A DNA stretch of 64,000 nt from Hofstenia miamia (lineage: Eukaryota > Xenacoelomorpha > Acoela): contig SCFE01000102.1 in the NCBI GenBank assembly GCA_004352715.1, positions 652,546 through 716,545 of the forward strand. Reading direction: 5' to 3'. Both the position numbers and the translations under genes were made by a program. Below, one piece after another: positions 38,501-47,862 of the stretch. Positions within the stretch are counted from its first letter, which is position 1; each line of letters opens with the position of its first letter. The notes beneath the pieces are model-generated. The model made no database searches and was not told where the DNA came from. It saw only the letters and a program-made list of their open reading frames with translations.

Positions 38501-40975
38501 AATATTGCTTGTTCATATTTTAATAAATTATGGAACTTAATTTTTCTATTATATTATATTTTATTAAATTATTATTTAGTGTTCAACAACAGCTTTGGAG
38601 ATTCATTTGATTATGATCGTAATCGGAATGGAGCAATACATAACTATCATAACCATCTCCTATCAGCACATCCACCTTTACATGAGTCTAGTACATGGAT
38701 TGGAAATCCTCCGCCCCAAACTGTATATGATTGTCATCAACACTGGATGACTCCCGTGCAGAATCGTCACAGCTGTACGCCACCATTGTGTGGGAAGACA
38801 CAGCAAACACTGAAAAGACATTTCTCGGCAGGATCTGTATCAGTGGCCCAGTCCGGTGGACAGGATAACCAAATAGTTGTTAGCGAGGCAATGACTAATG
38901 CTACAACTATTCTACAAAATGCTTTATCTAGTATATCCGATGCCCTTTCGAATTCAGGAAGCATGGCTAGTAATGCAGATAAAAGTAGTTCAACCACAAA
39001 ACATCCAGATACGCAATCTCTCAGTGGAGGTGAAAAGAATAACTCAGCTCTTACTCTTTCGGAAATTAAGATATCAATGTCTGCTGAAGATGAAGCAGTC
39101 ATATCAATTACTATGCCATGCAAGAAGCAGATTTCCATAGATTCCCTAGATTCAATAAGTTCCAAAAAGCTACAATCCTTCAGTAGTGCATCATTATCAA
39201 TGGATCGATCAACTTCTACAGAAGAGGACACCACAAGTATAAGAAGAAGAAATCGAAAGTTAGTTAAAACTGCAAATGTAGTTGAAGAACATCCAGGAAG
39301 TGAGGAAAGTTTGAAGATTAAGGACAATTCACAAAGCAGTGGTGAAACAGTTAAAGTTAATTCAGAAGAAGAATACGAAGCTGAAATCAGCAGTCTAATG
39401 CAAAACTCTCCGCATAACATTCCAAAAATTGTTGAGCCTGAAATTAGAATTTTACAAAGTACACCAACACCAATAGAAGAATCTGAAGAAGAGTTTAGTT
39501 ATCTTCAGAATATAAGCTATCCCATCTGCAATAACCATATAGATCAAGAATTCGATATGCAAGGACTATCCGACTTTGCAATAATATCAAAGGAAAATAA
39601 TGCCGATATTATATTTGAAGAAGAAGAAGAAACAGACGATGAGTCAATGAGCTTGCTAAAGCAGTTTAATAAAATTGATGAAGAAGCAGTACTTTTACTT
39701 CAAGATCATCCGTCTTCTCAACGAAGTTCCAGAGAATCTCCCATGATTCACAGTGATTGGCATCAGGTCTATGACTGCAGTCGGAGAACAAAACGCTTAA
39801 AGCAAAGTAGAAGTGCTGATGAAGATTATTCAATGGGATTTGAACGACGGGTAGAAACGAAGAAACAATTTAACCAATTTCAATTGGGACATACATTTGA
39901 TTCTAGTAATTCAGATTCCGTGTTTACATCTACATCTGTGGAATCAGAGTCGTTAATTCATGAAAATGCTAGTTTTGAAACAAAACTGCATACGGCTACA
40001 GGACATCAGAAGCCATTTAAATTAAAAAAGCAAGCCTCTGAAGACCCACTACTTTTAAATCAACGTTCAAGTTTGACACGACTATCGACAGACAAAAGTT
40101 CAGTAAATAGTTTATCGAGGCTAAATAATCGAAGTTCTCTAATAAGCTTAGGCAGTGGAAAGCTTTCAGATTCATACAGCAACAATTCCATAGTTTCAGA
40201 AAACAATAGGCTCAATAGGCAACAGTCGGAAGATATCTCCGTCATGCATTTACCAAGACGTGCATCATATCATAATCCAGATGTTGGATTCAGAAAACTG
40301 TTGTCTTCTGATACTGTAAACAAAATAAGCAGTGGCCTTACAAAACTAAAGAGTCTAAGAATGCAAAAACAGGTTTCAGAAGATCCTTCTTTAAGTCTTT
40401 CCTCCAATAGCTCTATACACGCAAAATCATCAAGAAGCGATATACTGTCCTTTAATAGTGCCACAGAACTAACCCTAAAAGGAACAGACAAAATTCTATT
40501 GAAACAAAGATCTGCGGATTCAGCTACATTTCATCACAAATTAACACCACCGCAGCCGATATTAAGCAAACAACAAAGCGAAGATTCAACAGTTCGAAAT
40601 TACGTCACTTCAGCCAGTTTGAACACACTTTCATTACCTAGCAGACACCTGAATCATTCTTCGACTTTTGATTGGGTGAATCAAACTGCAGCACAAGCTC
40701 ACATGCCATCATCTCCAGGTGGGAATAGCGCAACGAGCAATGAGTCTACATACAGCCTTACTCATCTAATATCACGAGAAACCTCATCGCAATGTCTCAG
40801 TCGAGAGGCATCTGATGAAGCTCCCTCCATCCACAATCTCTTCAGAAGCATTTCACAAACCTCTGATCGCTCCCCTGAACTGGGATGTACTATCATAAAA
40901 CCTGAACCAATAAAGCCAATAGCAGTACGGCCTCACTCAAGACATCCACTTCTTCAAGGCATATCTTTAGATTAA
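7714..40975 (+). CDS. bves: Popeye domain-containing protein (POPDC/Bves), 5 coding exons
   Basis: Coding exons 7714-8016, 24582-24772, 36355-36463, 37325-37679 and 38580-40975 join without a frame break into 1117 codons plus TAA. Popeye proteins are plasma-membrane cAMP-binding effectors of muscle and other cells. Seen here: two N-glycosylation sequons (N3, N8), three membrane segments (about 29-43, 53-70, 76-96), then the Popeye domain (about 102-255). That domain carries the cAMP-pocket motifs DSPE (185-188) and FQVT (200-203) and the family signature GRDISNKYYFIND (239-251). Residues 320-1117 form a Ser-rich tail much longer than in vertebrate relatives (about 350 residues in all), with six repeats of a short motif. 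The start is the first ATG before the sequons and membrane segments. Introns 1 and 2 are 16.6 and 11.6 kb. The family assignment is firm; the function of the tail is unknown. Confidence 0.93.
11100..11314. mobile_element. MITE with long imperfect terminal inverted repeats
   Basis: A 13-bp direct repeat tggtatagctatg occurs at 11100-11112 and 11302-11314. Between them lie two long imperfect inverted arms (about 11113-11182 and 11228-11301; shared words atttctataa, taccaggatg, gaccaa, gcaggctgaa). This is a non-coding foldback-type element. The superfamily is uncertain because part of the direct repeat may belong to the inverted repeat (tatagcta is self-complementary). Confidence 0.6.
12763..13034. 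mobile_element. hAT-like MITE
   Basis: The left end ctagggtgtgtaac and the reverse complement of the right end, caggggtcacct, resemble hAT termini. The flanks atctaagc (12755-12762) and atctaaat (13035-13042) share 6 of 8 bases, consistent with an 8-bp target duplication. It is 272 bp and non-coding, with gcgcccgcgggcc near the left end. Confidence 0.5.
13895..13928. repeat. (TA)n microsatellite at the left edge of an assembly gap
   Basis: TA run continuing into the run of N that starts at 13929. The repeat is the probable reason the gap was not closed. Confidence 0.9.
13929..14482. other. Assembly gap (554 N)
   Basis: Unknown bases. Open frames running through this stretch are artefacts. 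Confidence 0.99.
14492..14528. repeat. (ATT)n then (AT)n microsatellite
   Basis: ATT repeats from 14492 pass into AT repeats to 14528, at the right edge of the gap. Confidence 0.9.
14560..14995. promoter_or_regulatory. Possible intronic regulatory block with two TGACGTAA sites
   Basis: This stretch is less AT-rich than its surroundings. It holds TGACGTAA at 14819-14826 and 14887-14894 (CREB/ATF or PAR-bZIP-type sites), several TAAT cores and an octamer-like attgcaaataatta near 14980. The motifs are visible; the enhancer role is inferred. Confidence 0.25.
15304..15324. other. Assembly gap (21 N)
   Basis: Unknown bases inside intron 1 of the POPDC gene. Confidence 0.99.
17281..17815. repeat. 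258-bp exact direct duplication around a 19-N gap
   Basis: 17281-17538 and 17558-17815 are identical over 258 bases and are separated only by N at 17539-17557. This is what overlapping contig ends joined without merging look like, so it is most likely an assembly artefact rather than a biological tandem repeat. Confidence 0.9.
22893..22920. promoter_or_regulatory. Inverted pair of TGACAG sites
   Basis: ctgtcattt (22893-22901) and aaatgacag (22912-22920) form a perfect 9-bp inverted repeat with a 10-base spacer containing taattgat. TGACAG is the Meis-type TALE homeodomain site and TGAT a Pbx-type half site. The regulatory role is inferred. Confidence 0.25.
24582..24772 (+). CDS. bves: POPDC exon 2: start of the Popeye domain
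   Basis: Acceptor ttattttag, donor AG|GTAAAT. Encodes DTKLTPSLDRLYQDMF to LSLLISG plus two bases of the next codon (191 nt, phase 0 in, phase 2 out). APLRVPLSDFKRL and GDTYAIEH match the conserved front of the Popeye domain. Confidence 0.92.
26922..27158 (+). mobile_element. 3' end of a non-LTR retrotransposon with (AAT)n tail
   Basis: The plus strand reads LRLGAVSKKHKRYLEELGVPK, a stop, then QKAALLGTARVLRKALRLPG. This resembles the C-terminal end of non-LTR reverse-transcriptase polyproteins (LGTARILRKVL block). About 60 bases after the stop it ends in AAT repeats (about 27127-27157), a common tail for such elements. It is 5'-truncated and broken by at least one stop. The clade is uncertain. 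Confidence 0.6.
28082..28117. repeat. (TA)n microsatellite
   Basis: TA run interrupted once by tg. Confidence 0.9.
30677..31215 (-). pseudogene. Broken coding relic of unknown identity
   Basis: Read from 31170 downward, one frame gives DYKPRRIDGSRLNLLATIGK, TGA, SQLKLLRKWQ to ATIYKEH, TGA, and STSISKRGKS to IHKLIDNLCNT, TGA. After a shift of frame, 30769-30677 reads MKLSLDKIDEDIITNM to GVESLLH and TAA. Residue composition along these frames looks protein-like and is coherent over 160 codons in spite of the stops. I do not recognise the protein. It may be a transposon-borne gene or a processed pseudogene. Confidence 0.35.
33116..33134. repeat. (TA)n microsatellite
   Basis: Short pure TA run within intron 2. 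Confidence 0.85.
33664..33720. promoter_or_regulatory. Inverted-repeat cluster of homeodomain and forkhead-like sites
   Basis: The outer arms 33664-33677 (gtggaagtaattaa) and 33707-33720 (ttaattgcttccac) pair at 13 of 14 bases. Inside, 33676-33691 reads aataaac-gt-gtttatt, two forkhead-type cores in inverted order with a 2-base spacer. Surrounding sequence (33565-33745) is less AT-rich than the intron average and has more TAAT cores. This suggests an intronic enhancer, by inference only. Confidence 0.35.
35415..35505. other. Assembly gap (91 N) in a TA repeat
   Basis: Bounded by (TA)n at about 35401-35414 and 35510-35540, so it is probably an unresolved microsatellite. Confidence 0.98.
36355..36463 (+). 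CDS. bves: POPDC exon 3: DSPE motif
   Basis: Acceptor ttcttttag, donor CAG|GTGAGT, 109 nt. Encodes (S)VHITSEGQFLHKLEELSF, then LDSPEWES, then DPFQ. DSPE (residues 185-188) is a cAMP-coordinating motif of the Popeye domain. The exon stops exactly after FQ of the second motif, FQVT. Confidence 0.93.
37325..37679 (+). CDS. bves: POPDC exon 4: end of the Popeye domain
   Basis: Acceptor atatttag, donor TCAA|GTGAGT, 355 nt, phase 0 in and phase 1 out. Begins with VT of FQVT and encodes ISWPRRSLQHIL and LIGRDISNKYYFIND, then a Gln/Arg-rich linker. The frame stays open past the donor to a stop at 37856-37858, so retention of intron 4 would give a short protein ending 60 residues later. Confidence 0.92.
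38580..40975 (+). CDS. bves: POPDC exon 5: 798-residue Ser-rich tail
   Basis: Acceptor attatttag at 38579. The split codon a|tg gives M320. It encodes residues 320-1117: Ser/Glu-rich, with acidic runs (FEEEEETDDE) and no membrane segment. Six copies of a motif hydrophobic-x-[KR]-Q-x-S-[EA]-D occur at residues 727 (variant KQSRSAD), 803, 866, 916, 961 and 983, with steadily shrinking spacing (76, 63, 50, 45, 22 residues). Near the end are two related ISRETSS / LSREASD words. A polyadenylation signal lies 53 bp after the stop. Such a hydrophobic(-5), basic(-3), Ser pattern fits CaMK/AMPK-type kinases, by inference. Confidence 0.9.
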
Positions 40976-41027
40976 ATATCAGACAATGCTGGAGCATTCT
41001 TTATTAAAAAAATATACATCAATATGA

Positions 41028-41033
41028 AATAAA
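41028..41033 (+). terminator. POPDC polyadenylation signal AATAAA
   Basis: Canonical hexamer 53 bp after the POPDC stop codon, followed by a T/TG-containing stretch. The true 3' end is not visible. Confidence 0.5.
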
Positions 41034-41523
41034 TTATTGTGATTGAAAATGTAAGCATTACTCAAAGAACTAAGAGCTAGATGATAAATCTTAAAATTTC
41101 CAATAAGAAATAGGATTTCAAGCTCCTATGCTCCATCATTGTTCCGTTATAGATATTTTTTGTACATTTATATATTGTTTGTTTATAAATTATTGTGATT
41201 TTATATTTTAGTAATGCAAGCTAAACTAACAAAATGAAACATCATAAAAACCTTTAAAAGCACCCTTAGGATAATGAAGGAGTTCTAAGAAATCTTGCCT
41301 TAAGCCCAAACAAAGTAAGCAAAGTGAAACTTTTACAAATTCTTTTAAAACTGTTTCTTATATTGAAATTTTCTAGTTAATCAAGCATTCGCATTCTTAA
41401 ATTTGACTGGAATATAACTTCAGTTTTGTATGATCCCGTCCTCAGAATAATTACAATTTAATTAATATAATTAGAACAAGATAGTTATTCAATAGATTAC
41501 TATCAAATCAAATCAATTTTCTA

Positions 41524-41997
41524 TTACTTAGAGTCATTTGGAAGAAAATAACGTAATGTCATTGTCAACCTACAAAATATCAAAGGGAAGTGTAAAAAAT
41601 ACTGAAGTCTTAGGAATTCCTGTAATTGCATCAATTTTATGCATGAAAACATAGAGTCAACTGGGAAAACCAACAAGAGCATTCGATTTGCTTCCATGAA
41701 GATAATGTGGGATTCGATGAGTAATTCGTGAAAGCGTAGGATGTCGTACTGGAAAGTCAAAGCGTACATTAAATTGCCAGTGTTAAAAATTAGCATGTTT
41801 GAAAATATAAGAGGGAAATGATTAATTTCCATTTTGTATAAAAGCATCCCTCGAAGATATAACGAGAATAAACAATTTACATCATAAGCATCCATTAATC
41901 GGAAAACCAGGATAATTGTTATACTCAAATGGAAACTAATTATTGAATGGGCCGATTTATCCGATTTCTTTTTAAAACAAAAATTCAGAAAATTCAT
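41524..41997 (-). CDS. Hypothetical 157-codon ORF, possibly an exon
   Basis: Long for an AT-rich, otherwise non-coding stretch. The product would be hydrophobic and aromatic-rich (SFHLSITIILVF, FSNMLIFN, ANRMLLLVF), which could mean membrane segments. A pyrimidine-rich acceptor-like ttttttatcttaatccag precedes the ATG, and a weak donor-like TAA|GTAATA follows the end. I do not recognise a family. It lies 550 bp downstream of and antisense to POPDC, and could be a chance ORF, an exon of a membrane protein or a relic. Confidence 0.15.
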   Translation of the reverse strand: MNFLNFCFKKKSDKSAHSIISFHLSITIILVFRLMDAYDVNCLFSLYLRGMLLYKMEINHFPLIFSNMLIFNTGNLMYALTFQYDILRFHELLIESHIIFMEANRMLLLVFPVDSMFSCIKLMQLQEFLRLQYFLHFPLIFCRLTMTLRYFLPNDSK

Positions 41998-42218
41998 ATC
42001 TACTTCTGTACACCTGGATTAAGATAAAAAACCTGCAAATTTTGAAATTTATCCATTCAAATAAATTTACGCAGAATCTAAATCAATGACTATCACATTG
42101 AATGTACTAAATATATGTTCTGTACTGCCAACTGTTTAGTAAAAAAACCGACGCTATTTTTCATTTTTATTTTTGTTGATAATATACACACTAAATAGAA
42201 CAATGCAAAAGATATTGT

Positions 42219-42244
42219 AATATATATATATATATATATATATA
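42219..42244. repeat. (TA)n microsatellite
   Basis: Pure TA run. Confidence 0.9.
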
Positions 42245-43161
42245 AACATAAAGTATAGTGTACATAATGTATACCTGGTATTGACGTTATTAATGCTGCA
42301 AACCCCTTGTATTCAACCAAACCAGATAATTAAATATTCTTAGTTCGTATTAAGCAAATTAAAAATGTCAAATAAAATTTTCAAAACAATTAACTTCATC
42401 ATACTGTAATTTTTTCCAAAAAAATTATAATTTCCGTTTTAGCAAAACAATAAATTAAAATCTACATATGTCGATGAGAATACATACCTTAAATTATGTA
42501 CACCACATGACAAAACATTTACTTGAGATTTTGAATTGAGGCATCAAATAAATTTCATTTTCAGCCCATCAAGTAGTATTTAATATTTGAATTAGCCAAA
42601 ATTACAGCCACCTGAAAAAATATAATTCCTGCAAAACGTAAAAAATAGGATGAAATGTAAAATTTTGTAGAATGAGCAAAGTAATTTAGGAATAGCAGGA
42701 TATTATGTTTTCAAAACAAATTGATAAAGCTCAATGATATCAGGCAATCAAGAAACGAAATATGACGTCATAGCAGTATTACAAAGAGAGAATAAGATAA
42801 TGATTTAATTTACTAAAAAATTCATTACAGAACTGGAAAGAAATTTTCGTACAATATGAATGGAAGCAGTCATGCAACGTAGAATTCAAATTAAACAGAA
42901 ATTACGCAAATGAAACGCTCCTTTTGATCGAATTAAAAGCATTCCTGTAAAATTCGAATTAACTACAGCCTGTTTAAGTTATTGCATAACAATAAAGTAC
43001 TAATCGAAACTGTTAGAAGGTAAATGATAGTTAAATTTTCACCAAGTATATTGATACCTTGAAATTATGATTTGTAAATCAGTAGCCCTACCCTCCAAGA
43101 CATGGGCATACCTGCATCATTTTCTTTATTAGTACAAGAATATCAATGCATGTTATTACAT

Positions 43162-43189
43162 ATTATATATATATATATATATATATATA
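43162..43189. repeat. (TA)n microsatellite
   Basis: TA run. Confidence 0.9.
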
Positions 43190-43683
43190 ATATGCAATAG
43201 TTAACAACAAATGAACATTTAAATTTCGCGTTCCTGGATTTCAATAATTTTCTATCATATTAATAGAAATATAAGAATTGTGCAAGGAAAACTGGAGAAT
43301 ATATTTTAAAATGCAAATTTCTCTAAATTACCTCGAATAACTTTAAAATCTATGAAAGTGATATTTGCATTAGAAAGGAAATATCATTAATTAGATTTTT
43401 AGCCAATACAATGTTTCTTTGCAAAAATTCCATAGTATAAAAGCAATAAATAGCTTCTTTGTACAACATTAAGAATTATAGACCACCTACACTTTCATTA
43501 AGATTCGTACATTCGTGATGAATTATTCATTAAATAATTACATGGGAATTGATTTTACATCCAGGAAACAATAATGTTAATCTTACGATGTCATAACCTT
43601 GTAAATCAATCAAAAGCTGTCGATAGATGGCGCATCGAAAATATAAAATAAAAACATTACAAATACCAAGCATAACGGCCAAA

Positions 43684-44365
43684 GATGCAACCAGGTCCGG
43701 GTCAACAGGGTCGCTGGCTCAATGCATTTACGACCGCGTTGCCAGGTCACTAGGTTGTCAATACAAAATATTTGTATTGAAAATTAGCAAATTGCGAAGA
43801 ATCCTCTATTTCAATATATTGACAATTTCTTAATGATATCAATTTTGAATATTTTAAGTACCATTTATATGCAACAAGCATGACATTGCAGTTATTGCAT
43901 CATGATTAATGTGAACATGTTATGTATTAATTAGTTCCCTTTCACACCACATAATCAATAAAGAGCTATTTTAAATAGATTTTGGGCACCTACGTTCTTT
44001 CTCCCTTCACAATTTCGTTCGATAATTTTTAGATTGGCTAACACCCAATTGGTTTAAGTTAAAATTGATGGTGATAAACTCCAAGATTAGAAACAAAAAC
44101 ACCAGCATTGTCAACACTGCCAAAAGTCGCAAAAAAATTTATATCCGACAGCAATCACAATCTGCGAAAAATTTTCAGCTGCAGAGAAGACTACTCTAAG
44201 AAGTATGACCGGAGCTCATTCCTACACTTTGGAATCACAAACCTTAGTACGCATGGCAACTAAGCAATAATTGTTTAAAATCTTCTGATTGATAAATTTT
44301 GGTCAACCGAGTCCAATTTACCCGGATCGCTGGGTCGTAATTTGTGACCGGTTGCATTTATGATA
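43684..44365. mobile_element. Candidate short DNA transposon
   Basis: Flanked by near-identical 12-mers ataacggccaaa (43672-43683) and ataacggctaaa (44366-44377). The left end begins gatgcaaccaggtc. The right end contains the inverted counterpart gaccggttgcat, though about ten bases in from the repeat. Both ends are rich in gggtc words, like the hAT-like elements elsewhere in the window. Non-coding. Confidence 0.35.
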
Positions 44366-44377
44366 ATAACGGCTAAA

Positions 44378-47300
44378 TTCATATTTAAGATAGTATACTA
44401 AAATAAATGTACGAAGGGACATTCAATATAAACGTTAATTTGTTATTATTTTATTATTTGAACTAGAAAATGCAATTCTGAGTAAAGAAATCACTTAGCG
44501 GTGTTTGAATATCTAAGATTCAATACCGAACATAATTCAGCAGCTATACTGTGGTAACAGTTGCAAATGTGCGGAAAAAAGACAGGATCGAATCTACAGG
44601 AAGGATTGGATAGACTGTAGCCATCCAAATCTTTACTCTAGTCCACCCAATGAAACGTGGTCCTGATGTAACGAAGCAGATATGTATAGAGGACCTACAT
44701 TCACGTATTTATGATACCCATAATTAGAAAACAGGTTGAAGATCTGCCAAGTAGTTAATAAAGCTGGTATACTCACTTTTTTATTGTTATTGCATACAGC
44801 AGAGCCACTATGTTGTATTGGTCCTGGGCTCGGGCTAGAGTTGGTTCGAATTTTGTATAATCTAATATAGGTAATGTAGAAACCATAGCAACAAGTGTGA
44901 AAATACTAATTTGGGAAAAAAATTGTACATAATCGGTGAATTGCTCGCAATAAGAAAAAATCGAGTGGAATCAACTTTTATATACCATAGTGAGTACCCA
45001 GTTTTGCCGCCCACACCCGCACTAGCTTCAGTGCTGCGTGGGTATGCTGTTTCTGATACATGTATCCCAATTAACCTTACCCCTGCCCCTAAAAGGTTTA
45101 TTTGTACCACACCATATCCGTGGGTTCAATTACTAATGTACAACATAATTGATTCTAATATTTTAACAACGCTTTGAACCGTTCAGAAACAAAATAATAT
45201 AACAATAAAAATGTTTCAGATCATGTCTAAAAATTGCTAACAAAGTTTCTATAGGAAGCGCAAAATTTCATAAAATTGTCTTACTGCATTTTACAATGGC
45301 TAGCCTTCCAGTCTACATCATGTATATATTAAATAAGCCATTTTCAAAGAAATTTATATAGAAAAATGAACATATAATGTCGAACTTGAAGTTTGTTCGA
45401 ATTTTAAGATAACTGCGTAAAGATGTTGAGAATTGAAAGATAATATTCACAGGAGAGAAATTTTTGTTATGCTGACATAATAATAAATCCAAAAAATGAT
45501 ATATTCCAATACAGATCTAAAAATTCTGATTATTTGTAAATTTTTTGAGACTATATATTTTATTATTGTTCATATGGACGTGGACTTGGCTTGGGGCTAA
45601 TTTTATTTATGGTTTTATCTAGGCTTGGGATGAGTCTCAGAGCTGGACCGAAACTGGACTGACAAATCAGAATCGGATCGGACTAGACCATTTTCTCTTT
45701 AACCATTCACCAAGGAGGGTCCTCGTCAAATTAAAATTTTGCAAAGAACATTGTAGTTATGCTTTCAAAATATTTGATATTATTAACATTCTGTGTGCAT
45801 TCAATAATGATTAATTAGACAGTTTATTCGCCACTAGTAGAGTAACCAAATTATTTCAAAAATTTTCTGAAAGGATGGAATAACTTCTGTAGTCATATAT
45901 TATTGAGCAAAGCACTCTCTGCCGAAGATATTAATTAATAAGATTAGGCAAACAGCAATAAATGACCTGGCTTTGATATTCAATTAATGTGTCGAATGTT
46001 TTGGGTGTTATTTTATTATAATTTATTTATTGTACATATTTGATTATAAATATGTAATGAAAGCCATCAGAATTGTATCTAAACACAAACATTTTTGTGA
46101 TCGCTCATTTAATTAAATATAGTCATTAAGGAAAAGGAGAAATTTTGGTGGAGATTTGAAATTAAATAATTCACATATGCATGTGAAATTGGTAGAACGG
46201 AGATAATATTTTATATTTATTACGATATACTAATGCTTCGTCATGCTTTTATGCAAAGTTAAGAGTTTTTAAAGGCCAATTTAATGTCTTTGATGGAAGG
46301 GTGCGATATTTTGAATTTAGGTTAGTTAAAAAAAAGAACAGTAATAATAAAATATCTGGAAATTAATCAAATTGATAAATCGTTGCTAGTTATGGCAAAA
46401 ATCGCCATTATCTCACTTAAGATTACAATACTATCAATGGCAATTTCTTATGTTTTCCATAAAACACTAGGCAAAATAATAAAATGTAAGCAGTTTCATT
46501 AATAAAAAGAGGAGACACACCTCGCTTACATTGTACATTCTGATTTTTGAGATTTAAATATTTTGTGAGATGAAAGCGTTGAAGGACTTCAAGAAGAAAC
46601 AACAAAAAGTTTAATAAAATCTCTGTGCAATATTAGTTTAATTTAAGCACAAATTTGAAACAATTTAGAAAATTTTTGCCTTCACTGGTAACATTTGTGA
46701 AAATGCACATTCAATGGTACTTGTTAGTCAAATACAATCAATTACAGGAGGGGCTAACGTTTGCTCCAGGCCTACGGCCCTGTATGACACATTTATTGTA
46801 TTAAGATTTACACCGAAATTCGAATAGGAACATAATTGAATTAGCATTGTTGACGGACTAAAACGGATACGCACCTATCGACATATTGATCAATACATTA
46901 TAAAAATTGTCCAATCAAATTCATAGTGTACTGGTTATTGGCCTCCATGAGGCAAAAGACACTATCAGTAGTGTAAAAGAAAAATAATTTGGGCCGGGCC
47001 GGCCTTGGCCCAAAGAATCGGTCCAATTCAAACTCTGCGGCTGCCACACCACTGATCCATTAAAATTCTCTTAATATATAACCTTTGAGTTCAAAACGAT
47101 TTTTAAGGTACAATTAGTATTTTTCTACGATATAAAACAGAATTTTTATGTATGATTTCTTACCGCCCTAATGATGATAAACATAAGCAGTGTATGCCTT
47201 CTCAATATCAAATGAGGCATTACTATTGTGACGGCATTACGTCATCTTACGCAATCACCAATTGTTGTTAAAAATCCATTGAAGCAAATAGCCATATAAA

Positions 47301-47476
47301 TTATAATTAGATTTACTTTCTCAACACATAAATGAACATTTTAACATTTATATCTACTATATATCCAGAATAAATTAGGTATTTATAAAAATGAGTAATA
47401 AGGAAAGAAATTCTAATCGCTTGCAAGAAACTTCTCGAATTTATTATAAAAAGATAGTATTAAATTTACTAAAAAT
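44378..47476. other. Intergenic, repeat-like fragments only
   Basis: Contains GC-richer patches near 45000-45110, 45580-45680 and 46965-47055. The last has a palindromic tttgggcc...ggcccaaa core and short cagtRgtgt ends, like a deleted hAT-type element. No gene is supported. The short overlapping ORFs on both strands at about 44.9-45.2 kb look like chance. Confidence 0.35.
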
Positions 47477-47484
47477 ATAGCAGA

Positions 47485-47854
47485 ATAGGCCTGGAAACGG
47501 GTCAAACTTTTTTCATCAAATACAACCAGACCCGAATGATATGTAGATCCGACCCGATCTGTCTTCCTAAATTTGACCCGATTTCTCCAAACCAAACAAA
47601 ATCTTTTGTGTTTTCAGACTAACTAACCAGTAGTGGGAAAAAAAATGCTTGCTATGCATATGCATTGGTTGCCATGCGACAATAAAGTTACATATAGCAC
47701 ACCCTTTAATTGTTCAATGTAGCGTTAAAACATATGCATGTAACCATTAATTAATGTCAACGCCATTGATTAACCCAGGATGACCCGATTTAAAGAAAAA
47801 ATCTTCCAATTGATCCGACAAAAAGTTGACCCGACCCGACCCGCTTCCACACTT
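47485..47854. mobile_element. Short hAT-like element related to the one at 4.1-4.5 kb
   Basis: Left end ...cctggaaacgggtc; reverse complement of the right end ...gtgtggaagcgggtc, sharing the ggaagcgggtc core with the 4081-4535 element. Repeated gacccgac words lie inside both ends. Flanks atagcaga (47477-47484) and ttcgcaga (47855-47862) share 6 of 8 bases. Non-coding, 370 bp. Confidence 0.45.
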
Positions 47855-47862
47855 TTCGCAGA

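Larger units (their letters stand above)
41100..43670. other. Intergenic with one unexplained minus-strand ORF
   Basis: Apart from the ORF at 41524-41997 and TA microsatellites at 42219-42244 and 43162-43189, I see no gene or element here. Confidence 0.4.

Noticed and set aside
38767-39420. 217-codon ORF on the minus strand
   Set aside because: Lies wholly antisense to POPDC exon 5. It is a shadow of the Ser/Glu-rich coding frame, with no independent splice or family evidence.
38579-40975. Exon 5 as a stand-alone gene starting at 38579
   Set aside because: The first codon there is gtg. The ATG exists only after splicing (a|tg), and the acceptor and phase match exon 4.
44862-45177. Overlapping ORFs on both strands, and a tRNA B-box-like ggttcgaat near 44841
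   Set aside because: No tRNA cloverleaf or A box at the right distance, and neither ORF resembles a protein family.
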